In this document: one piece after another, positions 50,793-59,917 of the stretch | Layout of the letters: the number at the start of each line of letters is the position of its first letter | Numbering within the stretch: position 1 is the stretch's first letter | NCBI GenBank assembly: GCA_024399035.1 | Contig: JAKSID010000004.1 | Location: forward strand, 33,482-97,481 | Direction: 5' to 3' | Length of the DNA: 64,000 nucleotides | Source of the DNA: Fibrobacter sp. | GTDB taxonomy: Bacteria; Fibrobacterota; Fibrobacteria; Fibrobacterales; Fibrobacteraceae | Notes under the pieces: generated by a model | Told to the model about the DNA's origin: nothing | Database searches by the model: none | The model's input: the letters and a program-made list of their open reading frames with translations, nothing else | Made by a program: the position numbers and the translations under genes

Positions 50793-51921
50793 ACTTTATA
50801 CTGTCTTTGCGAATTCCTTTAATACTGTCATTGCGAGCGTAGCGACGCAATCGAAGCTGAAATTTTCTCAAAGTGTCATCCTGAGCGCAGCGAAGGATCT
50901 AGCCATCTTGGCGATCTTTTTCTTGGTACTTCCCGCATTCGCGGCCCAGCAGGCCGCTGACATCGTTGACCGCGCTAACAATCTCTACCGCGACGGCCGT
51001 TACAAGCAGGCCATCATTCTTTACCGCAAGGCTCTTGACCGCGGCGCCGATCCTGTGGCTGTCAGCTTTAACGTTGCCAATAGCTATTATCAAATTGAGC
51101 AGTACGCCGAAGCGGCCGCCAGCTACCGCAAGGCCGTAGACTATTCCAACGGAAAGTTCGCTCCCGCCCTGTTCAACATGGCCAGTGTCTTCTACCGCCT
51201 CAAGCAATATCCGGAATGTGTGGCAGCCTATCATCGCGCCTTGAAACTGGATCCAGAAAACGTTTCCGCCTGGCTGTTCCTTGGTGAAGCCTACTCCAGG
51301 ACCGGCGATAAGGTGGGGGCCCTCCGTGCCATCGAAAAAGCCTACCAGTTGGACAAATCCGACATTAGCATTGTGTACCAGCTTTCCGAAGCAAACATCG
51401 CCATGGACGATTTTGAAAGTGCCATCGCTGTCGTTCGCGAAGGCTACGCCGCCCATCCCGAAGAAACAGATTTTCTCGTCTATCTGGGTGACGTCTATCG
51501 CTTGAAAAAGGATTACGATTTGAGCGCCGGCGCCTACCGCGAAGCTCTCAGCATCCGTTCCGATGATGTGGCTACCATGTACAAGTTGGCCGATGTTCTT
51601 GTGGAAGATGAAAAGCCTTTTGTGGCCATGGACATCCTCACCAACATTCTTTCCATCAAGCCGGATTTTGCCGACGCCGCCATCTTCCTGGGGAACCTTG
51701 CCTACGACGCGCACTTCTGGGAACGTTCCGAGTCCGCCTACGAAATGGCTGCCAAGTCCGGTAGCGGCGAAGCTGTTTACGGCTTTAAGAATCTTGCCTT
51801 CGAAGCCCGCGGCCAAAAGCGCAATGACGAAGCGTTGCGCCTATTAGAAAAGGCCCAGGGATTTTATCCCCAGGACCAAACCATTGAAGCAGAAATTCTC
51901 GAGCTCCGCGGCGGTAATTAA
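50785..51921 (+). CDS. Periplasmic TPR-repeat protein of the TonB2-like operon
   Basis: 378 residues. A signal peptide of unusual length (cleavage about residue 53, AFA-A) followed by about nine TPR repeats (60-375). The first 40 residues are read through two hairpin repeats (50827 and 50874), giving VIASVATQSK and VILSAAKDL. A TPR protein closes Vibrio-type TonB2 operons and aids their function. The start at 50785 overlaps tonB; a shorter form beginning further downstream could exist but lacks an obvious ATG. Confidence 0.88.
   Translation: MTKLYTVFANSFNTVIASVATQSKLKFSQSVILSAAKDLAILAIFFLVLPAFAAQQAADIVDRANNLYRDGRYKQAIILYRKALDRGADPVAVSFNVANSYYQIEQYAEAAASYRKAVDYSNGKFAPALFNMASVFYRLKQYPECVAAYHRALKLDPENVSAWLFLGEAYSRTGDKVGALRAIEKAYQLDKSDISIVYQLSEANIAMDDFESAIAVVREGYAAHPEETDFLVYLGDVYRLKKDYDLSAGAYREALSIRSDDVATMYKLADVLVEDEKPFVAMDILTNILSIKPDFADAAIFLGNLAYDAHFWERSESAYEMAAKSGSGEAVYGFKNLAFEARGQKRNDEALRLLEKAQGFYPQDQTIEAEILELRGGN
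50827..50900 (+). repeat. Two GTCAT-family hairpin repeats inside the TPR protein's signal-peptide region
   Basis: Copy 1 (50827-50857) has the ATTGC/GCAAT stem; copy 2 (50874-50900) has the ATCCT/AGGAT stem. They are in different stem classes but 17 bp apart in the same frame. Confidence 0.85.
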
Positions 51922-51943
51922 CGGCGGTAATTAACGGCGAAAA

Positions 51944-53008
51944 TTAACTTTCTTGATAAAGCTGAACCTGGTTTCTTCCGTTTTTCTTGGCCGAATATAG
52001 GGCCTCGTCCACATCGTTAAATAGTTTCTTGTAGTTCTTGCCATTATACTTGGCAATGCCTGCAGAAACTGTAATGGGGCAGACGCTTTGTGCATTTTTC
52101 TGCACCTTGATTCGAATGGAGTCGATAAACTCCTTGGCAGTATCTAGATCGGTTTCAGGCATCAACAACAGGAATTCTTCACCACCCCAGCGGATAAACT
52201 TGTCCTTGTCGGTTTTTGCCTTAAGAACGATGGAGGCGAAATCCTTGAGCACCTGGTCGCCATTGGCATGACCGTACTGGTCATTGACTCGCTTGAAGAA
52301 GTCGATGTCGAACATGGCGGCGGTCAAGGGCTGCTTCAGGCTGTCCTTGAACTGATCGGAGTTGTCCTTCAAAAGAGTCTTGGTAATATGCCTGTTGTGT
52401 GCGCCGGTAAGAGGATCGTACAGAGAAATGTATTCCAGTCGCTTGGTGGTCTGGTAATGCTTGATGTAAAGATTCTGCATTACGAGGTGGGCAAGGCAAA
52501 TGGCTACCCAGCAGGGAATGTTTAAGGAGAGGAGTAGGTCAATGTTTGGATAGTGGATGATGGGATGGGTCAGCAGGATTGTCACGATTTGCAACGTGTG
52601 CATAGGAACTGCCATTGTCCAGGGGAAGGCGAAGTTCACGGCGAAAAACGCCAGCTGCAGAACGATGCTTCCCTCCGAGAAATGAGTCTTGTCTGGCAGA
52701 AGGTAGACCGCCCACATGGTGCACCAAATGCAGCAATGGATAACGAAATAGGTAGCGTAGCCCATGGTCTTGTAATTCCTAGTCTTTTGACTTAGAAGGA
52801 TAAACGCGGTCATGGGAATGAGGGGAGCGAGTCTAGCGGGAAGGGTTTCCCACGCGAAACGTCCGCCGAACAGCTGGCAGTCTGAAACAAAATAGGATAG
52901 GGTTCCGATGGCTGAAAAAATTACAGCCCAAAACGAGAAGCGACGATAGAAATCGTACTTCGACTGGTAAAAATCATTAGGATCTATATCTTGCGGTAAA
53001 ATTTTCAT
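51944..53008 (-). CDS. Membrane diguanylate cyclase (GGDEF)
   Basis: 354 residues. Five or six N-terminal transmembrane helices (about 25-182), then a GGDEF domain (190-352) with intact GGEEF at 275-279 and the DIDFFKRVNDQYGHANGD metal/substrate motif (234-251). It makes c-di-GMP. There is no PilZ or EAL partner in the window. It converges on the TPR gene and diverges from the glycan operon. Confidence 0.93.
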   Translation of the reverse strand: MKILPQDIDPNDFYQSKYDFYRRFSFWAVIFSAIGTLSYFVSDCQLFGGRFAWETLPARLAPLIPMTAFILLSQKTRNYKTMGYATYFVIHCCIWCTMWAVYLLPDKTHFSEGSIVLQLAFFAVNFAFPWTMAVPMHTLQIVTILLTHPIIHYPNIDLLLSLNIPCWVAICLAHLVMQNLYIKHYQTTKRLEYISLYDPLTGAHNRHITKTLLKDNSDQFKDSLKQPLTAAMFDIDFFKRVNDQYGHANGDQVLKDFASIVLKAKTDKDKFIRWGGEEFLLLMPETDLDTAKEFIDSIRIKVQKNAQSVCPITVSAGIAKYNGKNYKKLFNDVDEALYSAKKNGRNQVQLYQES

Positions 53009-53117
53009 TTGCCTAAAAAATAATATGCTGTGTAAAGTTGAGTAAACAACAACGGCCTATAAAAAATAGAGTATGATATTCCTCACATTCAGTTCCTTTA
53101 AAAAGATCGGTTATTCC

Positions 53118-53156
53118 ATGAAAAAGCCTACTTTTTAAAACCCCAAAGGGGATTTT
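53118..53156 (+). other. Possible leader peptide and hairpin before the glycan operon
   Basis: ATG 53118 begins a six-codon frame (MKKPTF, stop 53136-53138) followed at once by AAAACCCC-AAA-GGGGATTTT (53137-53156). The layout resembles an attenuator, but the U tract is short and no ribosome site is visible. Confidence 0.2.
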
Positions 53157-53194
53157 CGAGGCTGAAGAAAATAGGATTGTTATATTTTTTGGAA

Positions 53195-54325
53195 ATGTTT
53201 GAGCAGTATGACAAGATTATTATTGGTGCAGGCCTTTATGGTTTGTACTCGGCACTTTTCTGCGCAGAGCGCGGACAAAGTGTTCTTGTCCTTGAATGCG
53301 ACGACGCCCCTTTTAAGAGAGCCACCTATATTAATCAGGCTCGCCTTCACCAGGGCTATCATTATCCCAGAAGTTTGTCCACGGCACTGAAGTCGGCAGG
53401 ATACTTTGAACGCTTCAACAAGGATTTTGATTTTTGTATTAATCGTGAGTTTGAAAAAATCTACGCAACTTCTACGGCCTACTCCTGGTCCAATCGGGAT
53501 CAGTTCAAGAGTTTTTGCAAGGCTGCAGGAATCCCTTGCGAAGAGATTCACTCCAATAAGTTTTTTAAGCAGAATATGTGCGACGGTACATTCCTTACAA
53601 GGGAATATACCTACGACGCAACCTTGCTCAAGGAATATTTTTTGCAAAAGCTGGAATCTTTCCCCAAGGTGAAGATTCTGTTTGGTGCAAAGATCCAGAA
53701 TATTTCCTTGAACACCGCCACCTACGATATCCAGCTGGAAGACGGTAAGCAGTTCCGCACGGATTTTTTACTGAATGCCACCTACGCCTCTACGAATCAG
53801 ATCCTCAAGATGCTTGGGCATGATAGTTTCAAGATCAAGTATGAGCTTTGCGAAATTATTCTCTGCGATGTGAATGAGGCCTTGAAACAGTATGGCATTA
53901 CTGTGATGGATGGCCCGTTCTTCTCCATCATGCCTTTTGGAAAAACTGGATTGCACTCCTTGACTTCGGTGACGTTTACGCCTCATTCTACAAGCTACGA
54001 TGCGGTGCCCACCTTCAAGTGCCAATCTGAAAGCAAGGGCTATTGCACTCCGGAACGCTTGGGCAACTGCAATGATTGCTGCGCAAAACCTGTTTCTGCA
54101 TATCCGTATATGTCCAATCTTGCACATAAGTACCTGAAGGACGAATACGAGTTTACTTACCGTCAATCATTGTTCTCCATGAAGCCTATTCTTGTGAGTT
54201 CCGAGATTGACGATTCAAGGCCGACTATGATTCGAGTGCTTTCGGACAAGCCCCGTTTTGTCAGTGTGCTTTCCGGCAAAATCAATACCGTCTATGACTT
54301 GGATGAGGTTTTGATCAATGATTAA
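53195..54325 (+). CDS. FAD-dependent oxidoreductase (DAO fold) of the glycan operon
   Basis: 376 residues. N-terminal Rossmann motif GAGLYG (11-16) in IIIGAGLYGLYSA, and a DAO-type C-terminal region. A cysteine cluster, Cys276, Cys284, Cys292, Cys295 and Cys296, could bind metal or form redox disulfides; this is not a usual DAO trait. Substrate unknown; its operon position suggests oxidation of a sugar or polyprenyl-linked intermediate. The ATG 53195 follows a GGAA site. It overlaps the next gene by 8 bp. Confidence 0.8.
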   Translation: MFEQYDKIIIGAGLYGLYSALFCAERGQSVLVLECDDAPFKRATYINQARLHQGYHYPRSLSTALKSAGYFERFNKDFDFCINREFEKIYATSTAYSWSNRDQFKSFCKAAGIPCEEIHSNKFFKQNMCDGTFLTREYTYDATLLKEYFLQKLESFPKVKILFGAKIQNISLNTATYDIQLEDGKQFRTDFLLNATYASTNQILKMLGHDSFKIKYELCEIILCDVNEALKQYGITVMDGPFFSIMPFGKTGLHSLTSVTFTPHSTSYDAVPTFKCQSESKGYCTPERLGNCNDCCAKPVSAYPYMSNLAHKYLKDEYEFTYRQSLFSMKPILVSSEIDDSRPTMIRVLSDKPRFVSVLSGKINTVYDLDEVLIND

Positions 54326-55253
54326 TAAAGAAAAAAATTTTGTTTCTGCGGTGGTCTACGTTCACAACGGTCAGAATGCTGTAAAAGATTTTCTTTCCCG
54401 TCTTTGCGAAACCTTGGAAAGTAATTTCGAACATTCCGAAATTATTTGTGTCAATGACTGCTCTGATGACGATAGCCTCAAGGAAATCAAGGCTTTCTGC
54501 GCTGGTGGTCGCTCCGTGAGCATTACGGCTTTGAACATGAGCTATTTCCATGGTATTGAACTTTCTATGAACGCAGGCGTTGATCTGTCCATTGGTGACT
54601 TTGTTTTTGAGTTTGACACCTTGGATATGGATTACGATGTTGCGGAAATCATGAATGTGTACCGCAAGTCCCTGGAAGGCTTTGATATTGTGAGCCTTTC
54701 TCCGAAAAAGGGAAAGAGTCTTGCCTCCAAATTGTTCTACGGCGTTTTCAATCATTTTGCCCGTTTCCAGCAGAGCCTAGCTTCTGAAACCTTGCGAATT
54801 CTGAGTCGTCGTGTTATCAACCGTATTGGTAGCATGAGTCTTTCTGTTCCTTATCGAAAGGCTTTGTATGCGAACAGCGGCTTGAAGACTGCGCGACTGT
54901 TCTACGATCGCGTGGAAGGTGCCCCGTGTTCTTGCGACAAGCAAGAAGGCAAGTACAAACGCAGATTGGCTCTGGACTCCCTGATCCTTTTTACGGATGT
55001 GGGTTACAAGTTCTCCATCTACATGGCTGTAATCATGATGGGCGTTGCCATTACCATGTTGGTTTATTCCGTGGTTGTTTACTTGACCAGTACGCCTGTG
55101 GAAGGCTGGACCACCACCATTTTGTTCCTCTCCTTTGTGTTCTTTGGACTCTTCGGTGTGTTGACCGTGATTATCAAGTACCTGCAGATTCTGGTGGACT
55201 TGATTTTCAAACGTAAACGTTACTGTTTTGAAAACATTGAAAAACTGACCTAA
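54318..55253 (+). CDS. Family 2 glycosyltransferase with two C-terminal membrane helices
   Basis: 311 residues. GT2 fold (about 8-215) with NDCSDDDS and an acidic FDTLDMD site, followed by two transmembrane helices (about 232-254 and 268-290). It resembles DPM1/ArnC-type polyprenyl-phosphate glycosyltransferases, but the canonical D-x-D is degenerate. It would load a sugar onto undecaprenyl phosphate at the cytoplasmic face. ATG at 54318 is inside the upstream gene's end. Confidence 0.85.
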   Translation: MINKEKNFVSAVVYVHNGQNAVKDFLSRLCETLESNFEHSEIICVNDCSDDDSLKEIKAFCAGGRSVSITALNMSYFHGIELSMNAGVDLSIGDFVFEFDTLDMDYDVAEIMNVYRKSLEGFDIVSLSPKKGKSLASKLFYGVFNHFARFQQSLASETLRILSRRVINRIGSMSLSVPYRKALYANSGLKTARLFYDRVEGAPCSCDKQEGKYKRRLALDSLILFTDVGYKFSIYMAVIMMGVAITMLVYSVVVYLTSTPVEGWTTTILFLSFVFFGLFGVLTVIIKYLQILVDLIFKRKRYCFENIEKLT

Positions 55254-55259
55254 GGTTTT

Positions 55260-56183
55260 ATGAAAAGTGCGATTGTAGGCTACACCGGTTTTGTCGGTAG
55301 CAATATTTACGAAAAGGGCTGCTTTGACGGGGCCTACAATTCCAAGAATATTCAGGAGGCTTTTGGTACAAAGCCTGATATTCTCGTTTATGCAGGTTTA
55401 AGGGCCGAAAAGTTCCTGGCAAACAATGCCCCTGAAAAGGATATGGAACTGATTCTGGAAGCAGAAGAAAACATCAAGAAAATTGCCCCCAAGAAATTGG
55501 TGCTGATTTCTACCGTAGATGTATTCAAGAATCCTGTAAACATGGATGAGAATTCTTCCATCGATACCGAGGGGCTCCACGCCTACGGTTACAATCGCTA
55601 TCAGCTTGAACTTTGGGCTCGTGCCCACTACAAGGATTGCCTGATTATCCGCCTTCCGGGTCTGTTCGGAAAGAACATCAAGAAGAACTTTATCTTCGAC
55701 ATGATTCGAATCATCCCTTCCATGCTAAAAAAAGAAAAGATGGATGAGTTGTGCGGCAAGGATTCCTCTTTGCTGGATTATTACACTCTCCAGGAAAACG
55801 GATTCTACAAGGTTCTTCCTTTGGATGGCGAACAGGAAAATGTTCTGCGTCAGAAGTTCCTGCAGGTTGGCTTTAGCGCTGTGAACTTTACGGATAGCCG
55901 TAGCGTTTATCAGTTCTACCCGCTGTCTCGCTTGTGGAGTGACATCCAGATTGCGCTGGAAAATAACATTACCCTTTGGCACCCGGCCACGGAACCTATT
56001 TGCGCCGGCGAGCTGCATTCTTTTGTGACGGGTAAGGCTTTTGTAAACGAGATGAAGAACCCGCCTGTTGTTTATGATTACAAGACCTGCTATGCAGAGG
56101 TCTTTGGCGGTAAAGACGGCTACATCTGCGACAAGAACAGTCTTTTAGGCGAAATCAAGGATTTTATCGGCTCTTTTAGATGA
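55260..56183 (+). CDS. NAD(P)-dependent sugar-nucleotide epimerase/dehydratase-like protein
   Basis: 307 residues. Extended SDR Rossmann motif GYTGFVGS (7-14), a Ser/Thr-rich catalytic strand LISTVDVF and YGYNRYQ in place of the usual YxxxK, so the catalytic lysine appears to be Gln. That suggests reduced or altered chemistry, perhaps a binding role. It would act on a nucleotide sugar. It overlaps the downstream gene by 4 bp (ATGA). Confidence 0.8.
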   Translation: MKSAIVGYTGFVGSNIYEKGCFDGAYNSKNIQEAFGTKPDILVYAGLRAEKFLANNAPEKDMELILEAEENIKKIAPKKLVLISTVDVFKNPVNMDENSSIDTEGLHAYGYNRYQLELWARAHYKDCLIIRLPGLFGKNIKKNFIFDMIRIIPSMLKKEKMDELCGKDSSLLDYYTLQENGFYKVLPLDGEQENVLRQKFLQVGFSAVNFTDSRSVYQFYPLSRLWSDIQIALENNITLWHPATEPICAGELHSFVTGKAFVNEMKNPPVVYDYKTCYAEVFGGKDGYICDKNSLLGEIKDFIGSFR

Positions 56184-59110
56184 AAAAATTCTTGGAACAC
56201 ATCTGGAACTATGTAGGTTCTAAAACCATTTTGCTGGGTCTGCTTACTGCTGCGGTCTTGCTGTGTTTTTATGACCCTACACGAGATGTGGGAATTTCAC
56301 TATGGAAGCATGAATTCTCCCAGGCTTCTTTGGCGGGCATAGATGTGGGAAAGAGAATCTCGAATTTTTATTTCATGATTCTGGTTCTTTTCCCTGTGGT
56401 GTGTTGCTGTTGCGTGGCGTTGTACTCCCTGCTGTTTGCAAAGCTAGGGTGGAACCCGAGTTTAAAGTGCATCGGTTGCCGCATTGTGGAAATTCTTGAA
56501 AAGCGATTGCCAACGCAGAGCTCCAGGCAGTTGGCCGGGCTAGGCGTGTTTGCGTCATTCTCTGTTGTGGTGTCGCTGTTCTCCGCTGTTTGTATTCCGC
56601 TTCTGGCACAGAGAAGCGATATCTACAGTCGAATGTCCTCGTCAGTTCTACCGGACTTTATGACAACCGTGCTTGTGATGGGGATGTTGGTGGCTTACGT
56701 GCAAATACGCAAGAATCGTGGCCACGACATAAATGTCTACGGCCTATTTGCATTCTATGCAGTGGCGACGGTTGCCCTTTCGCTTTTGATTCCTGCAGGC
56801 TTTACAGTGTGTGCCGTTGTTGCAGGAATAGCATTGATGGCGGTTCCTGGAAAAATCATTTGCAGAGATGATGTAAAGGATGCTGCGGCCGTATTGATGT
56901 GGCATGTGGCTGAGTTCTGTGTTCTGATGGAAGTGCTGTTTTCTCTTTGCGAAAAGGGCCTGCTCCACGCCAATTTTAGGGTGCTTGCGGTTGTTTCTTG
57001 GGTGGTGTTGACCGCCTTCGGCATTCTGCTCCCGCGCCTTGGTAAAATCAAGGTATGGCTCTCTGAACATCGAACTACGGTAGCGTGCCTCGGCGGTCTT
57101 GTAAGCCTTAGTATGCTTGGCCATGTGGGCGTTGTTTATGGCGCCCTTTGGGATTACGGTGATTTTGCCTACATCTATGAAATGGGTAATAAGATGGTGG
57201 CGGTGGATACCTTGCAAAAGGGTGCGCTGCCCGTCCTGGACTATTTCTCCGCACATTCCTTGTTTGATGTATGGACCCAAATTCTTCATGGCTTTGTTCA
57301 CGGCAATGTGGCCGGCATGTTAATCAATCCTTATGAAGGCTTGACTTCTGTGCTGTGTGTTGTGGTACTTTTCTTTTTGTTAAAGAAAGCCTTTAATCCT
57401 TATTTTGCATTCCTGTTCCTAGCCTTTTTCCCGTTAGATACTCTGGGACTGAAATCCTACACTCCTTGTCTTGTGGCAATCTTACTTAACCTATGGCTTT
57501 CCAAGAATGAGCGTGGGGGAGCGCGAGGAATTCCTCAGCTGGTTGTATTCTGGACTTTGATTGCGGTTAATGCATTCTTCATTTATGATGACGGTATTGC
57601 CCTTGGGCTTGGCGCGATCTTTTGCATGCTTGTGGTCTATGGGTGCCGCCGTGATTGGCGTTCTGCGATTCGTTTTGTTTTAATGGGTGGTGCTGTAGGT
57701 GTTGTAGTATTGGCACTTTGCGCTTTGTATTGCCATTTGAATGGCATCGCCTTGCTTGGCCGTCTTACGGAATGGCTTGCGTTGAGCGCAGGTTCCAACG
57801 TGGTGTGGGCGACCAAGGAATTTGGTGATCCCAGCAAGTTCGCTTATTACTATTCCTATTACTTGTTGCCTTTCGTGGCGACCTTTATCTTCATTTTCAC
57901 AACTATTGATTGCCTAAGGAATCGAAAGGTTTCTTTATTTGCCGCCCTGGCCATTATTTTCTCCTTGGCGGAATTACTTTGCATTCCTCGCGGACTTGTA
58001 TGGCATAACCTTTGGATGTGCAATGGAACCTCCGGCCGCTTGCTGAACTTCTCTCATTTCACCTGGTCGTTTTTTGCCCTGTTCTTGGCGACTCGCAAAA
58101 AGGAATCGGGGCGAGGTCTTGCCTATGTTTGGCTGTTTGTAATTGCAGGCTGCATTTGGTTGAGCAATGGGGTGGTGACTTTCTACCTGCCCAATACTTC
58201 TTCGTCCCTTTACAATCACACTGTAGCTTCCATAGTGCAGGCTCACGAAACCTTCAAGGAAGAACCGAGCCAGGAACGTTTTGCCTATGACGAAAAGACG
58301 AAGGCTCTGATAAATAGCTTTACCGAAGTATTCGATTCTCTTTTAAGAAAGGACGAAACCTTCCTGGACTTTGCCAATATGACTTCTCTCTACGCCATGA
58401 CAGGAAGAGATCGCCCCTTCTACGTGGCGCAAAGCCCCAGCTTGCTTACTAATGAGAAAAGCATGGAAATGTATTTCCGTGAGATAGCAAATTACAAAAT
58501 CCCCTTGGCCATTACGGGTGTGACGGATGTTCCTTATACTCAGTCTATCGGGGGCGTGCCTCATCACATTCGCTATTACAAAGTTGCGGAATATATCTAT
58601 GCCCATTATGTTCCCTTGACCCAGGTAGGTGATTTCGCTATTTGGTGCGAAAAGGATAAGTTCAAGGAATACTCACAAAAATTAAAGAATAAGACCGATA
58701 TAAAGTGGAATGATGAGTTCTTCTATGTGGACTTGCAGAAACTGCCCTACATTTGGGCTAACCATGATGCGAAAAAAACGATACAGGATGGCTACCCTTA
58801 TGTGGAATGTGATCTTTCTGATTCTGTTTACAACATCCGCAACTATCTTGATGGTGAATCGGGAGCGCGTATAGTCATTGAAAGTCCGGAGGCTTCTAAG
58901 GCAGAAATCTTCTTAGGTAGAAGTGATAAGCCAGAATCGGAATACAGTTTTAAATTTGATTTGGAACCTGGAAAAAATGAGTACTTGATTCGTTTGAATA
59001 TGAACCAGAATTTCTATTTGTACGGCATTAACACTGCTAAGATTGTTTGCGACAATTGTACTGTGAAAGAATTTGGGTACCCATATCGTAGACCCCGATA
59101 TGTGTACTAG
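56180..59110 (+). CDS. Large polytopic GT-C-type membrane protein
   Basis: 976 residues. About twenty hydrophobic segments over residues 15-680, then a soluble domain of about 290 residues. An acidic motif WDYGDFAY near residue 330 in an exposed loop fits GT-C glycosyltransferases (DxD or ExD in the first external loop). It is probably the enzyme that transfers a polyprenyl-linked sugar on the periplasmic face. No closer family recognised. Confidence 0.75.
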   Translation: MKKFLEHIWNYVGSKTILLGLLTAAVLLCFYDPTRDVGISLWKHEFSQASLAGIDVGKRISNFYFMILVLFPVVCCCCVALYSLLFAKLGWNPSLKCIGCRIVEILEKRLPTQSSRQLAGLGVFASFSVVVSLFSAVCIPLLAQRSDIYSRMSSSVLPDFMTTVLVMGMLVAYVQIRKNRGHDINVYGLFAFYAVATVALSLLIPAGFTVCAVVAGIALMAVPGKIICRDDVKDAAAVLMWHVAEFCVLMEVLFSLCEKGLLHANFRVLAVVSWVVLTAFGILLPRLGKIKVWLSEHRTTVACLGGLVSLSMLGHVGVVYGALWDYGDFAYIYEMGNKMVAVDTLQKGALPVLDYFSAHSLFDVWTQILHGFVHGNVAGMLINPYEGLTSVLCVVVLFFLLKKAFNPYFAFLFLAFFPLDTLGLKSYTPCLVAILLNLWLSKNERGGARGIPQLVVFWTLIAVNAFFIYDDGIALGLGAIFCMLVVYGCRRDWRSAIRFVLMGGAVGVVVLALCALYCHLNGIALLGRLTEWLALSAGSNVVWATKEFGDPSKFAYYYSYYLLPFVATFIFIFTTIDCLRNRKVSLFAALAIIFSLAELLCIPRGLVWHNLWMCNGTSGRLLNFSHFTWSFFALFLATRKKESGRGLAYVWLFVIAGCIWLSNGVVTFYLPNTSSSLYNHTVASIVQAHETFKEEPSQERFAYDEKTKALINSFTEVFDSLLRKDETFLDFANMTSLYAMTGRDRPFYVAQSPSLLTNEKSMEMYFREIANYKIPLAITGVTDVPYTQSIGGVPHHIRYYKVAEYIYAHYVPLTQVGDFAIWCEKDKFKEYSQKLKNKTDIKWNDEFFYVDLQKLPYIWANHDAKKTIQDGYPYVECDLSDSVYNIRNYLDGESGARIVIESPEASKAEIFLGRSDKPESEYSFKFDLEPGKNEYLIRLNMNQNFYLYGINTAKIVCDNCTVKEFGYPYRRPRYVY

Positions 59111-59128
59111 CGTAGGGCCCCATTGACT

Positions 59129-59917
59129 ATGAAACTTTCTATTTCAAATATTGGATGGACTGCTGAGAACGATGAAACTGTTTACGGTATGATGAACCGT
59201 AATGGCTTTTGTGGCCTTGAAATTGCACCGACCAGAATTATTCCGCTGCAACCTTATGACCATCTGCCGGAAATTGGTGAATGGTTTGCGAATTTGAAAA
59301 GTGCTCATGGTTTTGTTGTGCCTTCCATGCAATCCATTTGGTTTGGCCGTGCGGAACTTGTTTTCGGAACCGCAGAAGAACGCGCCGCTCTTGTAGATTA
59401 CACCAAGAAGGCTGTAGACTTCGCTGCCGCAATCCAGTGCAGAAATCTTGTTTTTGGAAATCCGAAAAATCGTAGCATCCAGAATCCTGGCGACGAAAAA
59501 ATTGCCCTGGAATTTTTTAAGGCCATTGGGGACTACGCCGCATCGCGAGGCACAACCATTGGCATGGAAGCGAACCCCACCATTTACAACACGAACTTTA
59601 TAAACGATACCGCTTCTGCAGTTGAATTGATTCGCCGCGTCAATTCCAAGGGCTTTATGCTGAATCTTGATGTGGGAACCATGATCGCTAACGAAGAATC
59701 TGTAGATGTGCTTCGTGGTGCTGAAGGTTTGATTAACCATGTCCATATTAGCGAACCTTTCCTGAAACCCATTGAGCATCGTGAATTGCATCAGGAACTT
59801 GCTGGTTTGTTGCAGGCTGCGAATTACAAGGGATTTGTCTCCATTGAAATGGGGAAGGTAGAGAACCTGGAAATTGTTGAACAGACCATGGATTACGTGA
59901 AAGGAATTTTCGGATGA
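59129..59917 (+). CDS. Sugar phosphate isomerase/epimerase-like TIM-barrel protein
   Basis: 262 residues. An AP-endonuclease-2 type barrel with SISNIGW, GLEIAPTR, GMEANPT, NLDVGT and VHISEPF strands carrying the Glu/Asp/His metal ligands of xylose-isomerase-like enzymes. Likely an isomerase or epimerase acting on a sugar precursor for this operon. ATG 59129 is preferred over TTG 59123. ATGA overlap with the next gene. Confidence 0.85.
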   Translation: MKLSISNIGWTAENDETVYGMMNRNGFCGLEIAPTRIIPLQPYDHLPEIGEWFANLKSAHGFVVPSMQSIWFGRAELVFGTAEERAALVDYTKKAVDFAAAIQCRNLVFGNPKNRSIQNPGDEKIALEFFKAIGDYAASRGTTIGMEANPTIYNTNFINDTASAVELIRRVNSKGFMLNLDVGTMIANEESVDVLRGAEGLINHVHISEPFLKPIEHRELHQELAGLLQAANYKGFVSIEMGKVENLEIVEQTMDYVKGIFG

